DNA of 64,000 nt from Alitta virens. Its lineage: Eukaryota; Annelida; Polychaeta; Phyllodocida; Nereididae. The notes below the pieces were generated by a model. The model searched no databases and was not told where the DNA came from. It saw only the letters and a list, made by a program, of their open reading frames with translations. Of the stretch, positions 46,619-59,057 are shown piece after piece. Location: NCBI GenBank assembly GCA_932294295.1, contig OW028577.1, positions 373,001 to 437,000 of the forward strand. Reading direction: 5' to 3'. Both the position numbers and the translations under genes were made by a program. Numbering within the stretch: the first letter of the stretch is position 1; each line of letters begins with the position of its first letter.

Positions 46619-49600
46619 AGATCAGTGAAGTTGGCTACCCGAACCTAGCTACCTGACAGCTACCCGGCAGCTACCTGAAGGTGTAAAGTTAGCTACCCGA
46701 ACCCAGCTACCTGACAGCTACCTGGCAGCTACCCGAACTTTCCATGTATATAACTCAAAAACAGTTGAGTGTAATTTTTCCGTTTTTGCGCCAATAGATA
46801 CTTAGGGCAAAGGTTTACGTTCTAGAATTTTTTCGGAATTTTCCGAGTACGTCGCAGATGTGATAAATCAAAATAATTGAAAAAATGACGTTTTTTACCG
46901 TAACGCAAATGGTAGCTTTTTGGAGTGTCCGGTTGAGAAAGCGCCGGTAGAAAACAAAAATTAACTTTGGTGTCTAACTTTTAGCATAGACAAAACTAGT
47001 CTTTGCAACCCTTAAAGGGGTCAAATTCATTAGTACTTTCGGGTAGCTGCCAGGTAGCTGGAATTTGGCTCGCCTCTTTTTTGCCACCCTCTCGTAAACG
47101 GTTTCACGGATCAATACTGTTTTTGACACAAAGATACATTTGGCACAGGTCTACATTTTAGAATTTTTCCAGAATTTTCCAAAGGGTTACGGCTCTGAAA
47201 TATCAAAAAAACTCAAAAACAACCTCTTTTGCCATAGCTGCGATTGTAAATTTACCGGTTGACCGGTTGGGACAGTACCAGTAAAAAACAAAAATTAACT
47301 TTTGTATCTAACTTTTGCAATATGTAAAACTGACCTGTGCACCCGTTAAGTGGGTGTAATTAGGCCTTAGATTCGGGTAGCTGCCAGGTAGCTAGCTTCG
47401 CTATCGCATATTCCTCGAAAACAGTCAAACGTGATTTTTCCGTTTTTGCGCCAAAAGATACTTAGGGCAAAGGTTTACGTTCTAGAATTTTTTCGGAATT
47501 TTCCGAGCACGTCGAAGATGTGATATATCAAAATAATTGAAAAAATGACGTTTTTTACCGTAACGCAAACGGTAGCTTTTTGGAGTGTCCGGTTGAGAAA
47601 GCGCCGGTAGAAAACAAAAATTAACTTTTGTGTCTAACTTTTAGCATAGACAAAACTAGTCTTTGCAACCCTTAAAGGGGTCAAATTCATTAGTACTTTC
47701 GGGTAGCTGCCAGGTAGCTGGAATTTGGCTCGCCTCTTTTTTGCCACCCTCTCGTAAACGGTTTCACGGATCTTTACCGTTTTTGACACAAAGATACATT
47801 TGGCAAAGGTCTACATTTTAGAATTTTTCCAGAATTTTCCAAAGGGTTACGGCTCTGAAATACCAAAAAAACTCAAAAACAACCTCTTTTGCCGTAGCTG
47901 CAATTGTAAATTTACCGGTTGACCGGTTGGGACAGTACCGGTGAAAAACAAAAATTAACTTTTGTATCTAACTTTTGCAATATGTAAAACTGACCTGTGC
48001 ACCCGTTAAGTGGGTGTAATTAGGCCTTAGATTCGGGTAGCTGCCAGGTAGCTAGCTTCGCTATCGCATATTCCTCGAAAACGGTCAAACGCGATTTTTC
48101 CGTTTTTGCGCCAAAAGATACTTAGGGCAAAGGTTTACGTTCTATAATTTTTTCGGAATTTTCCGAGCACGTCGAAGATGTGATATATCAAAATAATTGA
48201 AAAAATGACGTTTTTTACCGTAATGCAAACGGTAGCTTTTTGGAGTGTCCGGTTGAGAAAGCGCCGGTAGAAAACAAAAATTAACTTTGGTGTCTAACTT
48301 TTAGCATAGACAAAACTAGTCTTTGCAACCCTTAAAGGGGTCAAATTCATTAGTACTTTCGGGTAGCTGCCAGGTAGCTGGAATTTGGCTCGCCTCTTTT
48401 TTGCCACCCTCTCGTAAACGGTTTCACGGATCTTTACCGTTTTTGACACAAAGATACATTTGGCAAAGGTCTACATTTTAGAATTTTTCCAGAATTTTCC
48501 AAAGGGTTACGGCTCTGAAATATCAAAAAAACTCAAAAACAACCTCTTTTGCCGTAGCTGCGATTGTAAATTTACCGGTTGACCGGTTGGGACAGTACTG
48601 GTAAAAAACAAAAATTAACTTTTGTATCTAACTTTTGCAATATGTAAAACTGACCTGTGTACCCGTTAAGTGGGTTTAATTAGGCCTTAGATTCGGGTAG
48701 CTGCCAGGTAGCTAGCTTCGCTATCGCATATTCCTCGAAAACGGTCAAACGCGATTTTTCCGTTTTTGCGCCAAAAGATACTTAGGGCAAAGGTTTACGT
48801 TCTAGAATTTTTTCGGAATTTTCCGAGCACGTCGAAGATGTGATATATCAAAATAATTGAAAAAATGACGTTTTTTACCGTAACGCAAACGGTAGCTTTT
48901 TGGAGTGTCCGGTTGAGAAAGCGCCGGTAGAAAACAAAAATTAACTTTGGTGTCTAACTTTTAGCATAGACAAAACTAGTCTTTGCAACCCTAAAGGGGT
49001 CAAATTCATTAGTACTTTCGGGTAGCTGCCAGGTAGCTGGAATTTGGCTCGCCTCTTTTTTGCCACCCTCTCGTAAACGGTTTCACGGATCTTTACCGTT
49101 TTTGACACAAAGATACATTTGGCAAAGGTCTACATTTTAGAATTTTTCCAGAATTTTCCAAAGGGTTACGGCTCTGAAATATCAAAAAAACTCAAAAACA
49201 ACCTCTTTTGCCGTAGCTGCGATTGTAAATTTACCGGTTGACCGGTTGGGACAGTACCGGTAAAAAACAAAAATTAACTTTTGTATCTAACTTTTGCAAT
49301 ATGTAAAACTGACCTGTGCACCCGTTAAGTGGGTGTAATTAGGCCTTAGATTCGGGTAGCTGCCAGGTAGCTAGCTTCGCTATCGCATATTCCTCGAAAA
49401 CGGTCAAACGCGATTTTTCCGTTTTTGCGCCAAAAGATACTTAGGGCAAAGGTTTACGTTCTAGAATTTTTTCGGAATTTTCCGAGCACGTCGAAGATGT
49501 GATATATCAAAATAATTGAAAAAATGACGTTTTTTACCGTAACGCAAACGGTAGCTTTTTGGAGTGTCCGGTTGAGAAAGCGCCGGTAGAAAATAAAAAT

Positions 49601-50412
49601 TAACTTTGGTGTCTAACTTTTAGCATAGACAAAACTAGTCTTTGCAACCCTTAAAGGGGTCAAATTCATTAGTACTTTCGGGTAGCTGCCAGGTAGCTGG
49701 AATTTGGCTCGCCTCTTTTTTGCCACCCTCTCGTAAACGGTTTCACGGATCTTTACCGTTTTTGACACAAAGATACATTTGGCAAAGGTCTACATTTTAG
49801 AATTTTTCCAGAATTTTCCAAAGGGTTACGGCTCTGAAATATCAAAAAAACTCAAAAACAACCTCTTTTGCCGTAGGTGCGATTGTAAATTTACCGGTTG
49901 ACCGGTTGGGACAGTACCGGTAAAAAACTAAAATTAACTTTTGTATCTAACTTTTGCAATATGTAAAACTGACCTGTGCACCCGTTAAGTGGGTGTAATT
50001 AGGCCTTAGATTCGGGTAGCTGCCAGGTAGCTAGCTTCGCTATCGCATATTCCTCGAAAACGGTCAAACGTGATTTTTCCGTTTTTGCGCCAAAAGATAC
50101 TTAGGGCAAAGGTTTACGTTCTAGAATTTTTTCGGAATTTTCCGAGCACGTCTAAGATGTGATAAATCAAAAAAATTGAAAAAATGACGTTTTTTACCAT
50201 AACACAAATGGTAGCTTTTTGGAGTGTCCGTTTGAGAAAGCGCCGTAATGAAACAGAACAAACTTTTGTGTGTAACATTTAGCGTACACGGAACTGGTCC
50301 ACTCTCTTTCATATTCATACTCTGGTTAATATTTTTTTTCCTACATCTTGATGCATTGTGTAGTTCTGCAGTCACTGTAAGTAAAGAGGTTTTTTTATGA
50401 CAGTTTTTTTCA
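46619..50412 (+). repeat. Left arm: 660-bp higher-order tandem repeat
   Basis: The start of half-unit A (CGTTTTTGCGCC) recurs at 46781, 47441, 48101, 48761, 49420 and 50080: six A halves and five B halves. A and B are each about 330 bp, share a common plan (CGTTTTTG, GGCAAAGGT, AGAATTTTT, AATTTTCC, TTAACTTT) but are clearly diverged from each other, while A copies are nearly identical among themselves. Each half ends in a GGTAGCTGCCAGGTAGCT pair. The last A half changes after about 50245 into a unique inner segment shared only with the other arm. Confidence 0.93.
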
Positions 50413-50432
50413 CAGAAAATTAGAAAATCCAT
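50121..50432 (-). other. Inner-arm open frame, left copy (not assigned)
   Basis: A 103-codon minus frame covering the arm's inner, unique segment and part of half-unit A. From LLTVTAELHNASRCRKK onward it is nearly identical to the plus frame at 53920-54225 in the other arm. An acceptor-like TTACTTACAG lies just before the shared part. Being inside an inverted repeat, conservation of the frame may only reflect recent copying. No protein family is recognised. Confidence 0.25.
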
Positions 50433-51479
50433 AATGAAAATTTATTTATTTTCTGGATTTTCTTTTGTGTGAAAAGTAAGAAAAGCCAAATTCGATCTGA
50501 TGCATCAGACTTTAGCTCCCCTGGTGGATGCATTTGGTAACTGCTACCTTTGGTACCTTAAAAATTCTAAATTATTTTCATCATCTTAATTATAGAATGC
50601 AAATGCAAGTATGAACTTTTAGAAACACATTTAAATGCAAATGTATTTGCTTTTTTCAAATGTAATACACCTAAAAAAAGTATCAAGATATATAACAATT
50701 ATTTTTAAATTAAAGATTTAAAAATGGAAGTGGCCAACTATAGTGATGATTAGGAATTTCCACTGTATTATATTATTATATTATCCCTCTATAATCAAAT
50801 CATTGTGGTAAAGACGCTTATGTAATATTCTCACTCATTCATTAATAAATGCCAATGTTGCAGTGAACAAAATGTTATGTTTAGGTAATGTTTAACAATA
50901 TTTATTTATTGTGTAGTATTCAAGTATTGCACCTGATATTTTACTCAGTTTCACTGGGTGATTAAACAAAGACCACATGTTTGGCAAAATAGAGGTCTAA
51001 ATCTAGGACATTTTCTAGGTCAACAATAGTCAATTAAATGTACTGTTTTGCTGAGCCCCTATTGTTAGGAATTACATAAGAAAGGGTGACAGTCAGTAGA
51101 AGGGAAATTCCTCTTCTCTATTGTGTTCAGATTTAGCATCACTAAATTGACCTTTGAAAAAATAGCTTAAGAATTATAATTTTAATAGTAGTTATTTAAC
51201 CTCTTTGTACAGAGAGAAATTGCATCAAAACATACCATAAAATAGTTAAAATCTACGATGGCTGGGTTAAGACATGCACTCTTTATTTTTTATTTTGTGG
51301 GAATGAAATAGTATTTCGTACTCACGGAAAATACGTTAAACTGCTGCTGATATATGGCCAGAAGAATTACTCAGTCTAAGTAAGTTGACCTGCATTCAAT
51401 AGTCAATGATAGAATAACATATATAACACATTGTACAAGTGGTGTCAGTTGTTGCCCCTAATCTGAGTCTAATACCAAG

Positions 51480-51630
51480 GCAGATAGACAGATAGACAGA
51501 CAGACAGACAGATAGATAGATAGATAGATGGATAGATGGATAGATAGACAGATAGGTAGATTGATTGATTGATTGATTGATAAAGATCTATATATATATA
51601 TATATAGATAGATAGATAGATAGATAGATA
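51480..51630 (+). repeat. Compound (GATA)n / (GACA)n / (GATT)n microsatellite
   Basis: GATA, GACA, GATG and GATT tetranucleotides with a short TATA run at 51590-51605. It abuts the SINE at 51632 and is probably that SINE's tail, which in this family is (GATA)n as read on the plus strand. Confidence 0.85.
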
Positions 51631-51631
51631 G

Positions 51632-51845
51632 CAGAAAGTGAACTTAGTGCAGCCCTTTTAGGCAAGTTCTTTCCCACTCACAAGGGTTGATTATCAACTG
51701 AAAGAGAGGGACACATGCACTTACGTTACACATGTATGGAGAATTTTATTTGCTTAAGCATAGACACCAAGTACAAGGGAACATCTCCAAATGCCATTCA
51801 GCTGAGAAGTTGCACATGAAGATTGCCTGGAATGGGGGAAAAAGC
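51632..51845 (-). repeat. SINE family 2 copy in the foldback centre
   Basis: Shares AGTGCAGCCC, GGCAAGTTCTT, AGGGTTGATTATCA and CATAGACACCAAGTACAAGG with 60476-60778. The insertion shows that the foldback centre has been open to retroposition. Confidence 0.6.
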
Positions 51846-53919
51846 ATCTTATCCTATCCTATCCTATCCTATCAAGCACACTATATGATATCTTTATCTG
51901 CATACATATATACACCACAACAAGTAGAAAAAGATGACAAACAGAATACCAGGTTATTAAATCGAAAAAATAAAATTGGCTGCAGCTATAAGACAAGAGG
52001 GGACTGCATGCTTATAGGCCTACATAATGTAAGTCATGAAATCAAAGTCATTTGACCAGTGTTGGAACTCCTTTGGGAGGGTCACAACCAGAGCTAACAT
52101 TTTGAAGAGGTTGAGCTCTTTAAAAATTTGAAAAGAAAAAGAAACTTATAACACTATTTAAGTTCACACTAACTAAATAATAACATTAAATAGTATATAA
52201 TTTTGGCTTAACGTGCCGCAGAGGAGAAATTCTCAAATTTTTCATTCCAACTTCTAAAGGGCCTTGGGGTGGGGGTGTGGGGGATCTGACCCCATATCGC
52301 CCCCCCCCCTATGTGGCTACACCCTTTCTCTTCAGTAGGGAAAACCTAATTTATCTACAACCCAGATAGATAGATAGACAGACAGATAGGCCTCAGTATC
52401 AAAACAGAAGAGCATGAACAGAAATAGGTTTTCAATCAAATGCACTTAACGAAACTGCAGGGGTGGGGTTGGAAATGTTTGGAGGGGGTTGGGAGGAGGG
52501 GGGGGGGGCTAATTCTACCTTTGATGTACCCCAGTGTCCTCTCCTGGTCTAATTTCTCCGAGCCATTACTAAATTAACAGTGTGCATTTTTCTTGTGTCT
52601 TATTCTGTTAAAAAGAAGGTAACTTTGATGGGTTCACTGGAAAACCAGTGTCAGCACTTCTTGGATCTTGTAAGGATCTTGTAGGGACTAATATTTCGTC
52701 CAAACAAAATAAGTATTTCGTTTGAACAAATTAGTAATTCATTATAACGAAATACTATGTCGTTATAACGAAATCCTGCATGAATACTATTTCGTGAGAA
52801 CGAAATAAAAAATAAAAAGTGCATGTCCTATCCCAGCCACCGTAAAAATCTGATAAAATGCATCATTTAAAATGAGATAAGATAAATGATATTAGAAAAG
52901 AGATCATCAATACATTGGACAGCTTATCAAATAGGTAACACAAGACACCATGGGGTAAATATGATGTGTACTAAAAATACCTCAAAGTGTTTCAATGCAC
53001 ACTTTAATAGCAGATAATAATATAAGAAACTTGATGTATATACAACTCTTATTGATTGAGTAATTGACAATTTGAGCAACATTAACCTATACAATAAATG
53101 CCACTTTTTCATTCTTTTGTGAAGACTTTTTAGCTAATAATTGTTTATCAATTTGTAATGAACTATCTACTGTGTGAAGTTTTAAATCTGTGTAAGTTAT
53201 ATTACAAGTAATTAATTATAACTTACAATATTAGTATGTGCTTATTTTCAAGTCTTACCTAAACTAGCATTTAGAAAGACATTTGAAAAAATGCAAATGT
53301 TTTAAAATCAAATGCAAATGTAAATATTCAGTTTAAAAAATGCAAATGTAAGTTTGCAAGTGCATATGCATTTAAAATGCAATGCAAATGAGGCATTTGT
53401 AACTGTCTCTGCTCGGGATCCTTGAATCTTCATACTCAGTCACCTATGTAGATTGCTTCACAAAAAGCATAAAAATATCCTAATTGTTTGCATTTGTTTT
53501 CCTCTGTGTTGTAATTCTAATGACTTTCACAAAATGGACAAATACTCTTAAAGATTAAATGAGTCTATGGGTATAAATTGAGTATGAATTATTGTATGAA
53601 AGGGGGAAAGAACTTTTGTTCTCAGTTTGTGATGTCCATGATGTCCTTGTCAACATTTTGGTTTCCAGATGAAAGCAAAAGTTACCGGGGGAGTATCGCA
53701 TTGTGGCTTAGTACGTAGGCGAACATAGCTGTGCGACAGCTTCTTAATGTTTTTGGGCTGTAATTTTATCCTACGCGTGCATTATTTGCCGATCACATTG
53801 ACTTGAATCATCAGAAGAGGTTCTAGCCACAAGATGCAGCCCTCCGAAAATGGCGGGAAATGCTATCTATCTATAACTTTTTACTTTCATCAATCAGAAT
53901 ATGCTTAAAATGATAAAAA

Positions 53920-54225
53920 TTGTTTAGATTTAGATCTGTGAAAATAGCTGTCATAAAACCTTTACTTACAGTGACTGCAGAACTACACAATGCATCAAGA
54001 TGTAGGAAAAAATATATTAACCAGAGTATGAATATGAAAGAGAGTGGACCAGTTCCGTGTACGCTAAATGTTACACACAAAAGTTTGTTCTGTTTCATTA
54101 CGGCGCTTTCTCAAACGGACACTCCAAAAAGCTACCATTTGTGTTATGGTAAAAAACGTCATTTTTTCAATTTTTTTGATTTATCACATCTTAGACGTGC
54201 TCAGAAAATTCCGAAAAAATTCTAA
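53920..54225 (+). other. Inner-arm open frame, right copy (not assigned)
   Basis: A 101-codon plus frame mirroring 50121-50432. Shared residues include NASRCRKKYINQSMNMKES. Both copies read from the centre outward into the tandem arm. Confidence 0.25.
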
Positions 54226-57200
54226 AACATAAACCTTTGCCCTAAGTATCTTTTGGCGCAAAAACGGAAAAATCACGTTTGACCGTTTTCGAGGAATATG
54301 CGATAGCGAAGCTAGCTACCTGGCAGCTACCCGAATCTAAGGCCTAATTACACCCACTTAACGGGTGCACAGGTCAGTTTTACATATTGCAAAAGTTAGA
54401 TACAAAAGTTAATTTTTGTTTTTTACCGGTACTGTCCCAACCGGTCAACCGGTAAATTTACAATCGCACCTACGGCAAAAGAGGTTGTTTTTGAGTTTTT
54501 TTGATATTTCAGAGCCGTAACCCTTTGGAAAATTCTGGAAAAATTCTAAAATGTAGACCTTTGCCAAATGTATCTTTGTGTCAAAAACGGTAAAGATCCG
54601 TGAAACCGTTTACGAGAGGGTGGCAAAAAAGAGGCGAGCCAAATTCCAGCTACCTGGCAGCTACCCGAAAGTACTAATGAATTTGACCCCTTTAAGGGTT
54701 GCAAAGACTAGTTTTGTCTATGCTAAAAGTTAGACACAAAAGTTAATTTTTGTTTTCTACCGGCGCTTTCTCAACCGGACACTCCAAAAAGCTACCGTTT
54801 GCGTTACGGTAAAAAACGTCATTTTTTCAATTATTTTGATATATCACATCTTCGACGTGCTCGGAAAATTCCGAAAAAATTCTAGAACGTAAACCTTTGC
54901 CCTAAGTATCTTTTGGCGCAAAAACGGAAAAATCACGTTTGACCGTTTTCAAGGAATATGCGATAGCGAAGCTAGCTACCTGGCAGCTACCCGAATCTAA
55001 GGCCTAATTACACCCACTTAACGGGTGCACAGGTCAGTTTTACATATTGCAAAAGTTAGATACAAAAGTTAATTTTTGTTTTTTACCGGTACTGTCCCAA
55101 CCGGTCAACCGGTAAATTTACAATCGCAGCTACGGCAAAAGAGGTTGTTTTTGAGTTTTTTTGATATTTCAGAGCCGTAACCCTTCGGAAAATTCTGGAA
55201 AAATTCTAAAATGTAGACCTATGCCAAATGTATCTTTGTGTCAAAAACGGTAAGGATCCGTGAAACCGTTTACGAGAGGGTGGCAAAAAAGAGGCGAGCC
55301 AAATTCCAGCTACCTGGCAGCTACCTGAAAGTACTAATGAATTTGACCCCTTTAAGGGTTGCAAAGACTAGTTTTGTCTATGCTAAAAGTTAGACACAAA
55401 AGTTAATTTTTGTTTTCTACCGGCGCTTTCTCAACCGGACACTCCAAAAAGCTACCGTTTGCGTTACGGTAAAAAACGTCATTTTTTCAATTATTTTGAT
55501 ATATCACATCTTCGACGTGCTCGGAAAATTCCGAAAAAATTCTAGAACGTAAACCTTTGCCCTAAGTATCTTTTGGCGCAAAAACGGAAAAATCACGTTT
55601 GACAGTTTTCAAGGAATATGCGATAGCGAAGCTAGCTACCTGGCAGCTACCCGAATCTAAGGCCTAATTACACCCACTTAACGGGTGCACAGGTCAGTTT
55701 TACATATTGCAAAAGTTAGATACAAAAGTTAATTTTTGTTTTTTACCGGTACTGTCCCAACCGGTCAACCGGTAAATTTACAATCGCAGCTACGGCAAAA
55801 GAGGTTGTTTTTCAGTTTTTTTGATATTTCAGAGCCGTAACCCTTCGGAAAATTCTGGAAAAATTCTAAAATGTACACCTATGCCAAATGTATCTTTGTG
55901 TCAAAAACGGTAAGGATCCGTGAAACCGTTTACGAGAGGGTGGCAAAAAAGAGGCGAGCCAAATTCCAGCTACCTGGCAGCTACCCGAAAGTACTAATGA
56001 ATTTGACCCCTTTAAGGGTTGCAAAGACTAGTTTTGTCTATGCTAAAAGTTAGACACAAAAGTTAATTTTTGTTTTCTACTGGCGCTTTCTCAACCGGAC
56101 ACTCCAAAAAGCTACCGTTTGCGTTACGGTAAAAAACGTCATTTTTTCAATTATTTTGATATATCACATCTTCGACATGCTCGGAAAATTCCGAAAAAAT
56201 TCTAGAATGTAAACCTTTGCCCTAAGTATCTTTTGGCGCAAAAACGGAAAAATCACGTTTGACCGTTTTCGAGGAATATGCGATAGCGAAGCTAGCTACC
56301 TGGCAGCTACCCGAATCTAAGGCCTAATTACACCCACTTAACGGGTGCACAGGTCAGTTTTACATATTGCAAAAGTAAGATACAAAAGTTAATTTTTGTT
56401 TTTTACCGGTACTGTCCCAACCGGTCAACCGGTAAATTTACAATCGCAGCTACGGCAAAAGAGGTTGTTTTTGAGTTTTTTTTATATTTCAGAGCTGTAA
56501 CCCTTTGGAAAATTCTGGAAAAATTCTAAAATGTACACCTATGCCAAATGTATCTTTGTGTCAAAAACGGTAAGGATCCGTGAAACCGTTTACGAGAGGG
56601 TGGCAAAAAAGAGGCGAGCCAAATTCCAGCTACCTGGCAGCTACCCGAAAGTACTAATGAATTTGACCCCTTTAAGGGTTGCAAAGACTAGTTTTGTCTA
56701 TGCTAAAAGTTAGACACAAAAGTTAATTTTTGTTTTCTACTGGCGCTTTCTCAACCGGACACTCCAAAAAGCTACCGTTTGCGTTACGGTAAAAAACGTC
56801 ATTTTTTCAATTATTTTGATATATCACATCTTCGACATGCTCGGAAAATTCCGAAAAAATTCTAGAATGTAAACCTTTGCCCTAAGTATCTTTTGGCGCA
56901 AAAACGGAAAAATCACGTTTGACCGTTTTCGAGGAATATGCGATAGCGAAGCTAGCTACCTGGCAGCTACCCGAATCTAAGGCCTAATTACACCCACTTA
57001 ACGGGTGCACAGGTCAGTTTTACATATTGCAAAAGTTAGATACAAAAGTTAATTTTTGTTTTTTACCGGTACTGTCCCAACCGGTCAACCGGTAAATTTA
57101 CAATCGCAGCTACGGCAAAAGAGGTTGTTTTTTAGTTTTTTTGATATTTCAGAGCCGTAACCCTTTGGAAAATTCTGGAAAAATTCTAAAATGTAGACCT

Positions 57201-59048
57201 TTGCCAAATGTATCTTTGTGTCAAAAACGGTAAAGATCCGTGAAACCGTTTACGAGAGGGTGGCAAAAAAGAGGCGAGCCAAATTCCAGCTACCTGGCAG
57301 CTACCCGAAAGTACTAATGAATTTGACCCCTTTAAGGGTTGCAAAGACTAGTTTTGTCTATGCTAAAAGTTAGACACCAAAGTTAATTTTTGTTTTCTAC
57401 CGGCGCTTTCTCAACCGGACACTCCAAAAAGCTACCGTTTGCGTTACGGTAAAAAACGTCATTTTTTCAATTATTTTGATATATCACATCTTCGACGTGC
57501 TCGGAAAATTCCGAAAAAATTCTAGAACGTAAACCTTTGCCCTAAGTATCTTTTGGCGCAAAAACGGAAAAATCACGTTTGACCGTTTTCAAGGAATATG
57601 CGATAGCGAAGCTAGCTACCTGGCAGCTACCCGAATCTAAGGCCTAATTACACCCACTTAACGAGTGCACAGGTCAGTTTTACATATTGCAAAAGTTAGA
57701 TACAAAAGTTAATTTTTGTTTTTTACCGGTACTGTCCCAACCGGTCAACCGGTAAATTTACAATCGCAGCTACGGCAAAAGAGGTTGTTTTTGAGTTTTT
57801 TTGATATTTCAGAGCCGTAACCCTTCGGAAAATTCTGGAAAAATTCTAAAATGTACACCTATGCCAAATGTATCTTTGTGTCAAAAACGGTAAGGATCCG
57901 TGAAACCGTTTACGAGAGGGTGGCAAAAAAGAGGCGAGCCAAATTCCAGCTACCTGGCAGCTACCCGAAAGTACTAATGAATTTGACCCCTTTAAGGGTT
58001 GCAAAGACTAGTTTTGTCTATGCTAAAATTTAGACACAAAAGTTAATTTTTGTTTTCTACCGGCGCTTTCTCAACCGGACACTCCAAAAAGCTACCGTTT
58101 GCGTTACGGTAAAAAACGTCATTTTTTCAATTATTTTGATATATCACATCTTCGACGTGCTCGGAAAATTCCGAAAAAATTCTAGAACGTAAACCTTTGC
58201 CCTAAGTATCTTTTGGCGCAAAAACGGAAAAATCACGTTTGACCGTTTTCGAGGAATATGCGATAGCGAAGCTAGCTACCTGGCAGCTACCCGAATCTAA
58301 GGCCTAATTACACCCACTTAACGGGTGCACAGGTCAGTTTTACATATTGCAAAAGTTAGATACAAAAGTTAATTTTTGTTTTTTACCGGTACTGTCCCAA
58401 CCGGTCAACCGGTAAATTTACAATCGCAGCTACGGCAAAAGAGGTTGTTTTTTAGTTTTTTTGATATTTCAGAGCCGTAACCCTTTGGAAAATTCTGGAA
58501 AAATTCTAAAATGTAGACCTATGCCAAATGTATCTTTGTGTCAAAAACGGTAAAGATCCGTGAAACCGTTTACGAGAGGGTGGCAAAAAAGAGGCGAGCC
58601 AAATTCCAGCTACCTGGCAGCTACCCGAAAGTACTAATGAATTTGACCCCTTTAAGGGTTGCAAAGACTAGTTTTGTCTATGCTAAAAGTTAGACACCAA
58701 AGTTAATTTTTGTTTTCTACCGGCGCTTTCTCAACCGGACACTCCAAAAAGCTACCGTTTGCGTTACGGTAAAAAACGTCATTTTTTCAATTATTTTGAT
58801 ATATCACATCTGCGACGTACTCGGAAAATTCCGAAAAAATTCTAGAACGTAAACCTTTGCCCTAAGTATCTTTTGGCGCAAAAACGGAAAAATTACACTC
58901 AACTGTTTTTGAGTTATATACATGGAAAGTTCGGGTAGCTGCCAGGTAGCTGTCAGGTAGCTGGGTTCGGGTAGCTAACTTTACACCTTCAGGTAGCTGC
59001 CGGGTAGCTGTCAGGTAGCTAGGTTCGGGTAGCCAACTTCACTGATCT
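53934..59048 (-). repeat. Right arm: 660-bp higher-order tandem repeat, inverted
   Basis: The reverse-complement landmark GGCGCAAAAACGG recurs at 54253, 54913, 55573, 56233, 56893, 57553, 58213 and 58873: eight A halves and seven B halves, two units more than the left arm. Sub-variants are shared by neighbouring units (for example AATGTACACCTATGCC at 55870, 56530 and 57850), a sign of local unequal exchange. The outer end 58905-59048 is the cluster of GGTAGCT words ending CTTCACTGATCT. Confidence 0.93.
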
Positions 59049-59057
59049 TATCCAGAA
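59049..59057 (+). repeat. Target-site duplication of the foldback element, right
   Basis: TATCCAGAA directly follows CTTCACTGATCT; partner of 46610-46618 with one central mismatch. Confidence 0.7.

Larger units (their letters stand above)
50413..53933. other. Foldback element centre (loop)
   Basis: AT-rich, no transposase. It holds several later or local features: clustered ATGCAAAT octamers at both edges (50595-50650 and 53285-53395), microsatellites (51480-51630), a SINE, a pentanucleotide ATCCT run (51848-51873), G runs near 52270-52310 and 52480-52510, and palindromic TTATAACGAAAT words at 52740-52805. Near the right arm, 53850-53861 reads ATGGCGGGAAAT, an E2F/YY1-like site that may belong to a promoter. 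Confidence 0.55.
46619..59048. mobile_element. Foldback transposon with tandem-repeat arms, 12.4 kb
   Basis: The element has two long inverted arms made of the same 660-bp tandem unit (left 46619-50412, right 53934-59048) around a 3.5-kb centre. Both outer ends begin AGATCAGTGAAGTTGGCTAC and carry a 120-bp cluster of AGCTACC words. A 9-bp near-perfect duplication flanks it. Tandem-repeat inverted arms with a loop define foldback elements: FB in Drosophila (9-bp duplication; sometimes carrying the NOF gene) and TU in sea urchin (8-bp). A 9-bp duplication also suits the Mutator-like superfamily. No transposase frame was found in the centre, so it is non-autonomous as seen. A second copy begins at 61562. 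Confidence 0.85.

Noticed and set aside
55871..58033. Three near-identical 60-codon plus frames starting MYTYAKCIFVSK
   Set aside because: They recur every 660 bp or multiples of it inside the tandem arm and result from the repeat unit itself; units with one base changed lose the start codon.
46619..59048. Assembly artefact: an inverted duplicate of one contig end
   Set aside because: The arms differ in unit number and carry different private variants, and the flanks form a target duplication; an artefact would give identical arms. Long-read confirmation would still be useful.
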